Assembly: GCF_014204755.1 (NCBI RefSeq)
Contig: NZ_JACHLZ010000001.1
Span: 1,984,001 to 2,048,000, forward strand
Reading direction: 5' to 3'
Source of the DNA: Brachybacterium aquaticum
GTDB lineage: Bacteria; Actinomycetota; Actinomycetes; Actinomycetales; Dermabacteraceae
DNA: 64,000 bases
Shown: piece by piece, positions 1-8,534 of the stretch
Layout: each line of letters starts with the position of its first letter
Position numbering within the stretch: position 1 is the first letter of the stretch
Notes under the pieces: generated by a model
Database searches by the model: none
The model's input: the letters and a program-made list of their open reading frames with translations, nothing else
What the model was told of the DNA's origin: nothing
Made by a program: the position numbers and the translations under genes

Positions 1-1113
1 CACATCCGCGCGCAGGACCCCGGCGACGAGGCCCGCACCAAGGCGGACATCAAGCAGGTCGTCTACCGCGCCCACCAGCTCGACAAGATCGAGGTGATGG
101 CCCGCATCCTGCAGGCCCGCGGGCGCGGCCTGACCATCATCTTCATGCGCACCAAGCGCCAGGCGGACCGGGTGGCCGGCGACCTCGCCGATCGCGGCTT
201 CGCCGCGGCCCCGCTGCACGGCGACCTCGGCCAGGGCGCCCGCGAGCAGGCACTGCGCGCCTTCCGCAACGGCAAGATCGACGTGCTGGTCGCCACCGAC
301 GTCGCCGCCCGCGGCATCGACGTCACCGACGTGACCCACGTGGTGAACTGGAACTGCCCCGACGATGACAAGACCTACCTCCACCGCACCGGCCGCACCG
401 GCCGCGCGGGCAAGAAGGGCACCGCGATCACGTTCGTGGACTGGGAGGACCTGGCGCGCTGGGCGCTGATCGCCCGCCAGCTGGGGCTGGAGTCCACCGA
501 GGCCGTGGAGACCTACTCCACCTCCGAACACCTGTTCACCGACCTCGACATCCCCACCGAGGCCAAGGGCACCCTGCCCAAGGACAAGCGCACCCGTCAG
601 GGCCTGGACGCAGAGGAGATCGAGGACCTGGGCGGTCCCGACTCGGCCTCCCGCCCCTCCCGCGAGGGCGGGCGCGGCGGCCGGGACGGCGGTCGTGGTG
701 GCCCCGGCGGTCGTGACGGCGGCCGTGGTGGCCGAGACGGCGGGCGCGGCGAGGGCCGTTCCCGGGGCGGGCGTCGCAGCCGGGACGAGGAGTCCCGCGG
801 CGAGAGCGGCGGCCGCTCCCGCCAGGACGCCCCTGCCCGGGACGAGGCCGACGGCGAGGCGGGCGAGACCCCGCGCCGCCAGCGCTCCCGTTCCCGCACC
901 CGCCGGGTGAACGGCGAGGTCGTCGCGGGCGAGAGCACCGGCTCCGACGCGCCGTCGACCGGCCCCGAGGACAAGAGCGGCTCCTCCGAGTCCGGCGGCT
1001 CCTCGACCCGTCGTCGACGCTCGCGCGGCGGCCGCGGTCGCAGCCGCGGCGGGTCCTCGAACGGCGGATCGTCGAACGCCGACAGCTCGACCGGCGGCGG
1101 CTCCGAGAGCTGA
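1..1113 (+). CDS. DEAD/DEAH-box RNA helicase, C-terminal part (5' end outside window)
   Basis: This is the C-terminal RecA-like lobe of an ATP-dependent RNA helicase; the reading frame is open from base 1, so the DEAD lobe lies upstream of the window. Visible helicase motifs are IIFMRTKRQADRVA (motif IV region), VLVATDVAARGIDV (motif V) and HRTGRTGRAGKKG (motif VI). After about residue 215 the protein becomes a long Arg/Gly/Asp/Ser-rich tail with repeated RGG and GGRD units, as in actinobacterial RhlE/DeaD-type helicases where such tails bind RNA. Role expected: unwinding of structured RNA in ribosome assembly or RNA decay. It ends at a strong hairpin shared with the convergent PHP gene. Confidence 0.9.
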   Translation, partial: HIRAQDPGDEARTKADIKQVVYRAHQLDKIEVMARILQARGRGLTIIFMRTKRQADRVAGDLADRGFAAAPLHGDLGQGAREQALRAFRNGKIDVLVATDVAARGIDVTDVTHVVNWNCPDDDKTYLHRTGRTGRAGKKGTAITFVDWEDLARWALIARQLGLESTEAVETYSTSEHLFTDLDIPTEAKGTLPKDKRTRQGLDAEEIEDLGGPDSASRPSREGGRGGRDGGRGGPGGRDGGRGGRDGGRGEGRSRGGRRSRDEESRGESGGRSRQDAPARDEADGEAGETPRRQRSRSRTRRVNGEVVAGESTGSDAPSTGPEDKSGSSESGGSSTRRRRSRGGRGRSRGGSSNGGSSNADSSTGGGSES

Positions 1114-1130
1114 TCCCCCGACCTGACCCG

Positions 1131-1160
1131 CGGGCCCCGACGAAATCGCGTCGGGGCCCG
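1131..1160. terminator. Bidirectional hairpin terminator between helicase and PHP genes
   Basis: A perfect 12-bp stem (CGGGCCCCGACG at 1131-1142 pairing with 1149-1160) with a 6-nt loop lies between two convergent genes, 18 nt after the helicase stop and 14 nt before the PHP stop. There is no T-run, as is usual for actinobacterial terminators. Confidence 0.75.
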
Positions 1161-1174
1161 TCGGCGTTCCGGGG

Positions 1175-2059
1175 TCAGGGCCGGATGACGCGGGTGCCGC
1201 TCGTGGCGCGGCGCTCGATCTCCGCGAGCACCTCCGGGGCGGTGAGGTTCTCACCGAGCACGTTCGGCTTGCCGGTGCCGTGGAAGTCGCTGCCGCCGGT
1301 GATCAGGAGGTCATGGGCGCGGGCGAAGGCGAGCAGGCGCTCGCGCTCCTCGGCCCCGTGCTCGCGGTGGTGCACCTCCACCCCGTCCAGGCCCGCCTCC
1401 ACCATCGCCTCCAGCAGCTCCAGCGGCAGGTCGTCGTCGCGGGTGACCGAGCCGGGATGGGCGATCACCGACACCCCGCCGGCCTCCCGGATCGCGACCA
1501 GCGCCTCCAGCGGCGAGGGGGCGTAGTAGGGGACGTAGTACGGCCCGGACGGGCGCAGCAGCTCCCCGAAGGCCGCCGAGCGGTCCGCCACCACCCCCGC
1601 GGCGACCAGCGCATCGGCGATGTGGGGGCGGCCGATGACGGTCTCCTCCCCCGCCACCTGCTCCCGCACCCCGTCCCATGTGATCGAAAAGTCCTCCCCC
1701 AGCAGCTCGACCATCCGCCGGGCCCGCTCGATGCGGGAGGAGCGCGCCTCGCCCATCTCGGCGGCGAGCGCCGTCTCCGGTGAGGGGTCCACGAGCAGGG
1801 CGAGCAGGTGCACGCTGCGATGCTGCAGCTCCGAGGACACCTCGATGCCCGGCACCGCGGCGACACCGCTCGCGGCGACGGCGTCCGGCAGCTCCGGCCA
1901 GCCCTGCACGGTGTCGTGGTCGGTCAGCGCCAGGACGTCCAGGCCCGTGGCCGCCGCCTGCGCGAACAGCTCGGCCACCGACGTGGTCCCGTCGGAGCAG
2001 GAGGTGTGCGCGTGCAGATCGATGCGCTGCTCCGCGCCGGAGTCGGTCCGCTCACTCAT
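1175..2059 (-). CDS. PHP-domain metal-dependent phosphoesterase (TrpH/YciV-like)
   Basis: A 294-residue PHP-family phosphoesterase. Metal-binding motifs in order are DLHAHTSCSDGT near the N-terminus, ALTDHDTVQG, PGIEVSSE, VIAHPGSV and GGSDFHG near the C-terminus. Characterised relatives are E. coli YciV/TrpH (RNase AM, a 5'-3' exoribonuclease) and 3',5'-nucleotide bisphosphate phosphatases, so the substrate is probably a short RNA or nucleotide. The ATG at 2059 (MSERTDSGAEQ) is preferred over an upstream in-frame ATG because the family begins just before the DLHAHT motif and the longer form would run into the divergent pepP gene. The two starts are 37 nt apart, so this and aminopeptidase P probably share a promoter region. 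Confidence 0.85.
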   Translation of the reverse strand: MSERTDSGAEQRIDLHAHTSCSDGTTSVAELFAQAAATGLDVLALTDHDTVQGWPELPDAVAASGVAAVPGIEVSSELQHRSVHLLALLVDPSPETALAAEMGEARSSRIERARRMVELLGEDFSITWDGVREQVAGEETVIGRPHIADALVAAGVVADRSAAFGELLRPSGPYYVPYYAPSPLEALVAIREAGGVSVIAHPGSVTRDDDLPLELLEAMVEAGLDGVEVHHREHGAEERERLLAFARAHDLLITGGSDFHGTGKPNVLGENLTAPEVLAEIERRATSGTRVIRP

Positions 2060-2096
2060 GCGCCCAGGGTAGACCGAGGCGTGAGAAACTCGTGGA

Positions 2097-3641
2097 GTGA
2101 GCACCGAGAACACCGAGACCAGCACCGAAGCCACCACCAGCGGCGAGCGGATGAAGGACCTCGCCTTCCGGGGGGATTCCCGCTCGCAGCGTCCGAACAA
2201 CGCCGCCTTCCGCGAGTTCATCTCCTCCGGCTGGGACGAGACCGTCCCCGACGCCGAGCGCCGCGAGTCCGCGGACTTCACCCCCGCGCGCCGCGACGCC
2301 CTCGTGCGCCGACTGCCCGCGACCCGGCTCGTGCTCCCCGCCGGCGTGCTGAAGGTCCGCTCCAACGACACCGACTACCCCTTCCGCCCCGACACCGCCT
2401 TCGCGTACTACTCGGGGCTCGGGACGGACGAGGAGCCCGACAGCGTGCTCGTGGTGGAGCCGTCGGCCGACGATCCCCGCGCAGCCGTCGCGACCTACTT
2501 CTTCCGCCCCCGCGCCGGCTTCGACACCTCCGAGTTCTACGCCGACTCCCGCTACGGCGAGATGTGGGTGGGCCGGCGCCCCACCGTCACCGAGGCCGCC
2601 CAGCGGATCGGCATCGAGGTGCGCCACATCGACGAGCTGCGCGACCACCTCGCCAAGGACGTCGGCGCCCAGCTGTCCCTGACCGTCATGCCCGGCGTGG
2701 ACGCCGGCGTCGAGGCGATGGTGGAGGAGATCCGCGCGCAGAACGGCCTGCCGGACGGGGACGCCGCCGCCGCGGAGCAGGCCGCCCTGAAGGAGGCCGC
2801 GAGCGAGGCGCGCCTGGTCAAGGACGAGTACGAGGTCCGCCAGATGCGCGAGGCCGTCGCCGCGACCCTGCGCGGCTTCGAGGACGTCATCCGCCACCTG
2901 CCCGAGGCCGTCGGCCACCCCCGCGGCGAGCGGGTCATCGAGGGCGTCTTCGCCGCGACCGCGCGGGCCGACGGCAACGGCGTCGGCTACGACACGATCG
3001 CCGCCGCCGGCGACCACGCCTGCACCCTGCACTGGACCCGCAACGACGGGACCGTCCGGGGCGACGAGCTCGTGCTCATCGATGCGGGCGTCGAGATCGA
3101 CTCGCTCTACACTGCGGACGTCACCCGCACCCTGCCCGTCGGCGGCACCTTCAGCGAGGTCCAGCGCCGCGTCTACGACGCCGTGCTCGAAGCCTCCGAG
3201 GCCGCCTTCGCCGTCGCCCGCCCGGGGCTGAGGTTCCGCGACCTGCACACCGCCGCGATGGAGGTGCTCGCCCGCCGCCTCGAGGAGTGGGGGCTGCTGC
3301 CCGGCACCGCCGAGGAGTCCCTCGCCCCCGAGGGCCAGTGGCACCGCCGCTGGATGCCCCACGGCACCAGCCACCACCTCGGCATGGACGTGCACGACTG
3401 CGCCCAGGCGCGCCGCGAGATGTACCTCGACGCGGAGCTCGTGCCCGGGATGGTGTTCACCATCGAGCCGGGCCTGTACTTCAAGGAGAACGATCTGCTG
3501 GTGCCCGAGGAGCTGCGCGGCATCGGCGTGCGCATCGAGGACGACGTGCTCGTCACCGAGGACGGGGTCGAGAACCTCTCCGCGGCCGCCCCGCGCCGCG
3601 CCGAGGACGTCGAGGCCTGGATGGCCGGGCTGCGGCAGTGA
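2097..3641 (+). CDS. pepP: Xaa-Pro aminopeptidase (aminopeptidase P, M24B)
   Basis: A 514-residue aminopeptidase P, which releases N-terminal residues preceding proline. An AMP_N domain occupies roughly residues 40-180; the pita-bread metallopeptidase fold follows. The five metal ligands are visible: the two Asp in LIDAGVEIDSLYTADVTRT, the His in HGTSHHLGMDVHD, the Glu in FTIEPGLYF and the Glu in GVRIEDDVLVTEDG. Start is GTG at 2097. It begins a tightly packed operon: the next gene starts on the GTG that overlaps this stop by 4 nt. Size and domain order are normal for the family. Confidence 0.93.
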   Translation: MSTENTETSTEATTSGERMKDLAFRGDSRSQRPNNAAFREFISSGWDETVPDAERRESADFTPARRDALVRRLPATRLVLPAGVLKVRSNDTDYPFRPDTAFAYYSGLGTDEEPDSVLVVEPSADDPRAAVATYFFRPRAGFDTSEFYADSRYGEMWVGRRPTVTEAAQRIGIEVRHIDELRDHLAKDVGAQLSLTVMPGVDAGVEAMVEEIRAQNGLPDGDAAAAEQAALKEAASEARLVKDEYEVRQMREAVAATLRGFEDVIRHLPEAVGHPRGERVIEGVFAATARADGNGVGYDTIAAAGDHACTLHWTRNDGTVRGDELVLIDAGVEIDSLYTADVTRTLPVGGTFSEVQRRVYDAVLEASEAAFAVARPGLRFRDLHTAAMEVLARRLEEWGLLPGTAEESLAPEGQWHRRWMPHGTSHHLGMDVHDCAQARREMYLDAELVPGMVFTIEPGLYFKENDLLVPEELRGIGVRIEDDVLVTEDGVENLSAAAPRRAEDVEAWMAGLRQ

Positions 3642-4966
3642 GCAGCACCGCCCAGCCCCGCTTCTACGCGGCCCGCCTCGCCGGCACCACCGTCTTCGAC
3701 CCGATCGGGGACGCGGTGGCGACGGTGCGGGACGTGGTCGTCGTCCCCCAGACCCGCACCAGCGCCCGCGCGGTCGGGTTCGTGGTCGAGGTCTCCGCCA
3801 AGCGCCGCGTGTTCCTGCCGATCACTCGCGTCACCTCCATCTCCCCGGGCCAGGTCATCTCCACCGGCGTGCTGAACGTGCGCCGCTTCGAGAAGCGCCG
3901 CGGCGAGCTGCTGGTGATCGGCGACCTGCTGGACCGCGTGGTGACCCTCACCGACGGCAGCGGCGAGGCGACGGTGCTGGACATCGCCCTGGACCAGAAC
4001 CGCCACCGCGACTGGATGGTCTCGCGCCTGCACCTGCGCCGTCGCCGCGGCGGCGGCTCGCTCAGCCGGCTCGTCTCCCGCGGGGAGACCCTCACCGTGG
4101 AGCTGTACCAGGTCAACGGCCTGTACGGCACGCAGGCGGAGCAGTCCGCGCACCTGCTGGCCGCCTCCTACCAGGACCTCAACCCCGCCGACCTCGCCGA
4201 GATCATCCAGGAGCTGGAGACCAAGCGGCGCATCGAGCTGGCCGGGGAGCTGGCCGACGAGCGCCTCGCCGACGTGCTCGAGGAGCTGCCCGAGGACATC
4301 CGCGTCGAGGTGGTCACGGGACTGGACGCCAAGCGCGCCGCGGACATCCTGGACGCGATGGACCCCGACGACGCCGCGGACCTCGTCCAGGAGCTGCCCG
4401 AGGCCGTGGCCTCCGAGCTGCTGGACCTCATGGAGCCCGAGGAAGCCGAGGACGTCCGCCGCCTGCTCGCCTACGACGAGTACACCGCCGGCGGTATGAT
4501 GACCACCGAGCCGCTGATCGTCGCCCCGGAGACGCCGGTGGCGCACTGCCTGGCGATGATCAGCCGCGAGGCCGTGCACGCCGCGCTCGCCTCGACCGTG
4601 CACGTGTGCCGCTCGCCGCTGGAGACCCCGACCGGGCGCCTGCTGGGCATCGTCCACTTCCAGCAGCTGCTGCGGGAGCGGCCCGACCGCGCCGTCGGCG
4701 AGATCATCGACCAGGACAAGGTCGCCGTGCCCCCGTCGGCCCCGCTGTCCACCGTGACCCGCGAGATGGCGACCTACAACCTCGTCTCCATCCCCGTGAT
4801 CGACGAGGACGGGCGTCTGCTCGGCGCGGTCACGGTCGACGACGTGCTCGACCACGTGCTGCCCGACGACTGGCGCGAGCAGGACGAGCCCCGGCCCACC
4901 ACCGGGCAGATCGACCTGTCCGAGATCGCCCGGGCCACGGCCCGTGACGCGGCGGAGGAGGGCTGA
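3638..4966 (+). CDS. MgtE N-domain / CBS-pair cytoplasmic protein
   Basis: A 442-residue soluble protein beginning at a GTG that overlaps the pepP stop (GTGA). The first 140 residues resemble a PRC-barrel-like repeat, with FYAARLAGTTVFDPIGDAVATV repeating in spirit as VVTLTDGSGEATVLDIALDQ (each quoted over a few residues only). Residues about 168-280 are a MgtE_N superhelix rich in Leu/Glu/Asp (DLAEIIQELE, ADILDAMDPDDAADLVQEL). From about residue 282 (YTAGGMMTTEP) a CBS pair follows. The membrane channel domain of true MgtE is absent, so a magnesium or nucleotide sensing role, perhaps with the DUF1003 membrane protein next door, is inference. The same order (this gene, DUF1003, Mrp) recurs in actinobacteria. 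Confidence 0.85.
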   Translation: MSSTAQPRFYAARLAGTTVFDPIGDAVATVRDVVVVPQTRTSARAVGFVVEVSAKRRVFLPITRVTSISPGQVISTGVLNVRRFEKRRGELLVIGDLLDRVVTLTDGSGEATVLDIALDQNRHRDWMVSRLHLRRRRGGGSLSRLVSRGETLTVELYQVNGLYGTQAEQSAHLLAASYQDLNPADLAEIIQELETKRRIELAGELADERLADVLEELPEDIRVEVVTGLDAKRAADILDAMDPDDAADLVQELPEAVASELLDLMEPEEAEDVRRLLAYDEYTAGGMMTTEPLIVAPETPVAHCLAMISREAVHAALASTVHVCRSPLETPTGRLLGIVHFQQLLRERPDRAVGEIIDQDKVAVPPSAPLSTVTREMATYNLVSIPVIDEDGRLLGAVTVDDVLDHVLPDDWREQDEPRPTTGQIDLSEIARATARDAAEEG

Positions 4967-4968
4967 GC

Positions 4969-5763
4969 ATGGCGGAGCAGAAGCCCGACGCCCTCGACGA
5001 CCCGGCGCCCCGCCGCGGCCGGCTGCGCAACCCCTTCAGCGGAGACGCCTTCGGCCGCGCCGCCGAGGGCTTCGCGCGCATGATGGGCACGCCCGCCTTC
5101 CTGGTGGGCATGACCCTGTTCTGCGCGATCTGGCTGACGTGGAACTCGCTGGCCCCGGAGTCGGCCCAGTTCGACCCCCGCGCGCTGAACTTCACCCTGC
5201 TGACCCTGATCCTGTCGCTGCAGGCCTCATACGCCGCGCCGCTGCTGCTGCTCGCGCAGAACCGGCAGGACGACCGCGACCGCGTGCAGAACGAGCAGGA
5301 CCGCCAGTCCAACGAGCGCAACCACGCCACCACCGACTTCATCACCCGCGAGATCGCCTCGCTGCGCCTGGCCCTGAACGACGTCGCCACGCGCGACTTC
5401 GTGCGCGGCGAGCTGCGGGACCTGCTCGAGGACCTCGAGGAGGCCCGGCAGCAGGACGCGGAGGCCGCGCAGGCGGAGGCCGCGCAGCTGGAGGCTGCGC
5501 AGGCGGGCGGGTCGGAGTCCCTGTCCCTGCCCTCCTCCTCGCGCGGTGCCCAGGCCCGCGAGGCGCAGGAGGCGCAGGGGTCCCAGCAGGCACCCGCCCC
5601 GTCGCTCGAGGTCGAGGCATTGCGCGCGCTGCTGCGCGAGGAGGTCGAGGCGGCGCTGGACCGTCGCGAGCGCCGCGGCCCCGCCGAGGGCATCCGTTCC
5701 GAGCAGCACACCGAGCCTCACCCCACCGAGCATCACCACGTGAAGGAGCAGGACCCGCAGTGA
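4969..5763 (+). CDS. DUF1003 membrane protein
   Basis: A 264-residue DUF1003 protein. Two membrane helices are visible at about residues 44-59 (AFLVGMTLFCAIWLTW) and 74-94, followed by the family's conserved NRQDDRDR stretch and a long charged Glu/Ala/Arg coiled-coil tail (residues 130-250) ending in His/Glu-rich sequence. It starts 2 nt after the CBS-domain gene stop and its own stop overlaps the mrp start by 4 nt, so translation is probably coupled. The biochemical role of DUF1003 is not established; its conserved place after the MgtE_N/CBS protein suggests the two cooperate in the membrane. Confidence 0.85.
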   Translation: MAEQKPDALDDPAPRRGRLRNPFSGDAFGRAAEGFARMMGTPAFLVGMTLFCAIWLTWNSLAPESAQFDPRALNFTLLTLILSLQASYAAPLLLLAQNRQDDRDRVQNEQDRQSNERNHATTDFITREIASLRLALNDVATRDFVRGELRDLLEDLEEARQQDAEAAQAEAAQLEAAQAGGSESLSLPSSSRGAQAREAQEAQGSQQAPAPSLEVEALRALLREEVEAALDRRERRGPAEGIRSEQHTEPHPTEHHHVKEQDPQ

Positions 5764-6950
5764 CCCCGTCGGACCCGTCCCCCACCCAGGCCGACGCCGC
5801 CCCGCCGGGCACGGCTCCGGCAGACGGTGACGAGCGCGTCGCCCGCATCCACGAGGCCCTCGCGGGGGTGATCGACCCCGAGATCCACCGCCCCATCACG
5901 GAGCTGGGGATGGTCGACTCGGTGAGCGTGGACGCCGAAGGCACCGCCCGGGTGCAGGTGCTGGTCACCATCGAGGGCTGCCCCATGCGGGACCGGATCG
6001 AGCGCGACACCGCCGAGGCCGCCGCGACCGTGCCGGGCCTGTCCCGCGTCGAGGTCACCACCTCCGCGATGACCGAGGAGCAGCGCCGCGAGCTCACCGC
6101 CCGCCTGCGCCAGGGCCGCCGTCAGATCCCCTTCAACCAGCCCGGCTCCCTCACTCGGATCTTCGCGATCTCCTCGGGCAAGGGCGGGGTCGGCAAGTCG
6201 ACCGTGACGGCGAACCTCGCCGCCGCGATGGCGGCCGACGGGATGCGCGTGGGCGTCATCGACGCGGACATCCACGGCTTCTCGATGCCGGGCATGTTCG
6301 GGATCTCCGAGCAGCCCACGAAGGTCTCCGACCTGCTCATGCCCCCTCAGGCCCATGGCGTGAAGGTCATGAGCATCGGCATGTTCGTGCCCAAGGGGCA
6401 GGCCGTGGTGTGGCGCGGTCCCAAGATGCATCGCGCCATCGAGCAGTTCGCCTCCGACGTGTTCTGGGGCGACCTCGACGTGCTGCTGCTGGACCTGCCG
6501 CCCGGCACCGGCGACGTCGCGATCTCCGTGGCGCAGCTCCTGCCCGGCGCGCGGATGGTCGTGGTCACCACTCCGCAGCAGTCCGCCGCCTCGGTCGCCG
6601 AGCGCGTCGGCTCCCTCGCCGCCTCCACCGAGCAGCAGATCGCCGGGGTCGTGGAGAACATGGCCGGGCTCACCCTCCCCGACGGCAGCGTCATGGACGT
6701 GTTCGGCAGCGGCGGCGGCGACCGCGTCGCGGCCACCCTCGCGGACGCCGTGGACTCCGAGGTGCCGGTGCTCGGCCGGATCGGCCTGGACCCCGCACTG
6801 CGCGAGGGCGCGGACAAGGGCGTGCCGCTGGTGGTCTCCGACCCCGACTCCCCCACCGCCGCCGCGCTGCGGGACGTGGCCCGGAGCCTCGTGCACACTC
6901 CGCGCGGGCTCGGCGGGATGAAGCTGCCCCTGTCCGTCAGCCGCCGCTGA
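5760..6950 (+). CDS. mrp: Mrp/NBP35-family P-loop ATPase (Fe-S cluster carrier)
   Basis: A 396-residue protein with an N-terminal DUF59/MIP18 domain (about residues 20-100, VIDPEIHRPITELGMV) and a deviant-Walker P-loop ATPase (SSGKGGVGKST near residue 138; DADIHGFSMPGMFG; LLLDLPPGTGD). Mrp proteins carry and transfer iron-sulfur clusters. The C-terminal CxxC that binds the cluster in many homologues is missing: the region after VVENMAGL reads TLPDGSVMDVFGSGGG with no cysteine. The same replacement is common in actinobacterial Mrp, so this is probably lineage-typical and not damage, but cluster binding then needs other residues. Start is GTG at 5760 overlapping the DUF1003 stop. The 3' end overlaps the convergent island gene by 14 nt. 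Confidence 0.92.
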   Translation: MTPSDPSPTQADAAPPGTAPADGDERVARIHEALAGVIDPEIHRPITELGMVDSVSVDAEGTARVQVLVTIEGCPMRDRIERDTAEAAATVPGLSRVEVTTSAMTEEQRRELTARLRQGRRQIPFNQPGSLTRIFAISSGKGGVGKSTVTANLAAAMAADGMRVGVIDADIHGFSMPGMFGISEQPTKVSDLLMPPQAHGVKVMSIGMFVPKGQAVVWRGPKMHRAIEQFASDVFWGDLDVLLLDLPPGTGDVAISVAQLLPGARMVVVTTPQQSAASVAERVGSLAASTEQQIAGVVENMAGLTLPDGSVMDVFGSGGGDRVAATLADAVDSEVPVLGRIGLDPALREGADKGVPLVVSDPDSPTAAALRDVARSLVHTPRGLGGMKLPLSVSRR

Positions 6951-7386
6951 CCCGGCGGCGGTCGCGCGTGCATTCACGGGCGGAATACGGCGACGCTCGC
7001 GCGTATGCGAGCTGCGCCTCCATGTAGCGCCAGTAAAGTTCTGGATACTCGTACGGGTCCCAATTGACAACAACGGAGTCGCCCACGCCGTTCCATGTCA
7101 CGGTTACCGTGCTCTCATTGCTGGCCTTGGGGACACCCGCCTTAAGTGCCTCGATCGTTTGGGTGGGCGTGGCCGGATTCGCAGGCTCGCTGGGTGTGGA
7201 CTTCTGTGCCGATTGCTTGGTGATCCACGGTGGCTCTATGGGTGCAAAAATTCGAATATCCGACAGTCCGGTGAAGTCAATGAGAACAAGTGCGCCGAAG
7301 AGCGAGAGGAGGTTTTTGGCTACCCTCTTAACAAGTTTAGGCCACGCGAGTCTATTCTCTCCTTGCGTATCGTCTCGTTCGACCAC
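6937..7386 (-). CDS. Hypothetical protein with one membrane segment (island gene)
   Basis: A 149-residue protein of unknown function starting at GTG 7386. An N-terminal basic stretch (KLVKRVAKNLL) precedes a hydrophobic segment (LSLFGALVLIDFTG, about residues 28-41). A Ser/Pro/Thr/Ala linker follows, then a possible small globular domain (TVTVTWNGVGDSVVVNW) and an aromatic-rich end (YEYPELYWRYMEAQLAYA). This suggests a membrane-anchored exported domain. Its base composition is visibly lower in G+C than the flanks and its 3' end runs 14 nt into mrp on the other strand, so its present stop was probably created at an insertion junction. I do not recognise the family. Confidence 0.55.
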   Translation of the reverse strand: MVERDDTQGENRLAWPKLVKRVAKNLLSLFGALVLIDFTGLSDIRIFAPIEPPWITKQSAQKSTPSEPANPATPTQTIEALKAGVPKASNESTVTVTWNGVGDSVVVNWDPYEYPELYWRYMEAQLAYARASPYSARECTRDRRRVSGG

Positions 7387-7423
7387 CTGTCACCGCCGTC
7401 TCATTATCACTTGGCCACGCCAA

Positions 7424-8533
7424 CTACCCCAGCCCCGTAGGCGCTGCGCCCACGCTCGTCCCGAGCTGTAGGAATTCCGTCAGTGCCTCCCGGATCTCTG
7501 TGGGACTGGCGGACAGATCGATCTGTCGCACTGAGTACGCAGTCCCGTCGATCGTGAAGTCGAGGTCGCGGCCCCGGGAGCCGTCGACGAGAGCTCCCAG
7601 CAGGAGTGCCCGCGTTTCTCCCGCGAACGCGCCGCGAAACACCGAGGCGTAGGAGATCAGCTGGCGCACGTGATCTGGGTTGATCATCGTTTTGCTTTCG
7701 TGCTGGGTGAAGATCGGCGCGAACTTGCACTCGATGACGACCTGCACGCCGTGGCCGCGTACGACGACGTCGGCGTTAAGCCGGGGCAGGAAGGCGAGAT
7801 CCGTGGGCTCGCCGGTCGCTGGCCAAGCGCGGCTCTCGGACTTCACGGTGTACCCCCGTGGCCCAAGATGATGGTGGTAAAAGCCGCGGACGGCCCGCTC
7901 GAAGAGCCTCCGCAGCGCGCCCTCGCTCCGCAGGATCTTCGGCAGCTCACTGTCACCTGGGGCATGCTCGGGCGCGCACATGTCTCGCACCAGCGCGCTG
8001 AGCGCCAGGAGCGTCCTGTCCTCGGCGTCGAAGTGCCCGAACTGCTCCATGGACAGTTGGGCAGCGGTCGGGTCCACGGGCGTGACGCCGGAGCGCTCGA
8101 GCATCTGCGCCGTGGTCAGGCAGCGCCGGCGTACGTCTGCGGAGATTGCACGCCGCGCTGCGCGGCGCAGTGTGACCAGCATCGATCGGTATCGCGGCAG
8201 ATCGACGGTCTGCTCGTCGTAGCGGCACAGGATGCGTCCGGACTTCATCAGATGGCCGCGGGCGGTCCCGAGATGGTCGATGCGTCCGCGCACCCGCGTC
8301 AGCGGCTCGATCCGGCGCCGGTAGCTGCGTGCGAGCATGGTCCGGATCCGGCGGTCGACGCGGGCGGCGAGGACGTCTGCCAGCGCGTCGAGCAGGTCGT
8401 TGTCGCGTTCGCCTCGCAGCAGACGCTCCCGGTCCTCACCGGTGAGCTTTTCGAGCAGGTCCGATGCGTAGAGCAGCAGGAACCACACGCTGCGCACGTC
8501 AATGCGAGTGGATCCCTCGCCGGCGACGAACAC
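7424..8533 (-). CDS. mcrC: McrC-type subunit of a McrBC-like restriction system
   Basis: A 369-residue McrC-family protein. The N-terminal region has the family's WFLLLYASDLL segment. The C-terminal third carries a PD-(D/E)xK nuclease core: the Asp in LNADVVVRG followed by VVIECKFAPI. In McrBC systems McrC is the endonuclease and activator of the McrB GTPase motor, which translocates DNA bearing methylated cytosines. The GTG at 8533 is chosen because it starts one base after the stop of the mcrB fragment (TGA-G-GTG), the usual coupled arrangement; upstream residues in this frame are antisense to nothing sensible. The partner McrB is truncated, so this McrC is probably inactive as a restriction system although its own frame is intact. 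Confidence 0.85.
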   Translation of the reverse strand: MFVAGEGSTRIDVRSVWFLLLYASDLLEKLTGEDRERLLRGERDNDLLDALADVLAARVDRRIRTMLARSYRRRIEPLTRVRGRIDHLGTARGHLMKSGRILCRYDEQTVDLPRYRSMLVTLRRAARRAISADVRRRCLTTAQMLERSGVTPVDPTAAQLSMEQFGHFDAEDRTLLALSALVRDMCAPEHAPGDSELPKILRSEGALRRLFERAVRGFYHHHLGPRGYTVKSESRAWPATGEPTDLAFLPRLNADVVVRGHGVQVVIECKFAPIFTQHESKTMINPDHVRQLISYASVFRGAFAGETRALLLGALVDGSRGRDLDFTIDGTAYSVRQIDLSASPTEIREALTEFLQLGTSVGAAPTGLG

Positions 8534-8534
8534 C

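Noticed and set aside
661-1060. Repeated GGCGG/CGTGGTGG units in the helicase gene as a DNA repeat or CRISPR-like array
   Set aside because: They encode the RGG/GGRD tail of the helicase, are imperfect and have no unique spacers.
1808-3637. In-frame upstream extension of the MgtE_N/CBS protein opposite and over pepP
   Set aside because: This part is frame-shifted pepP sequence, Arg/Pro/His-rich. The real start is the GTG at 3638 overlapping the pepP stop.
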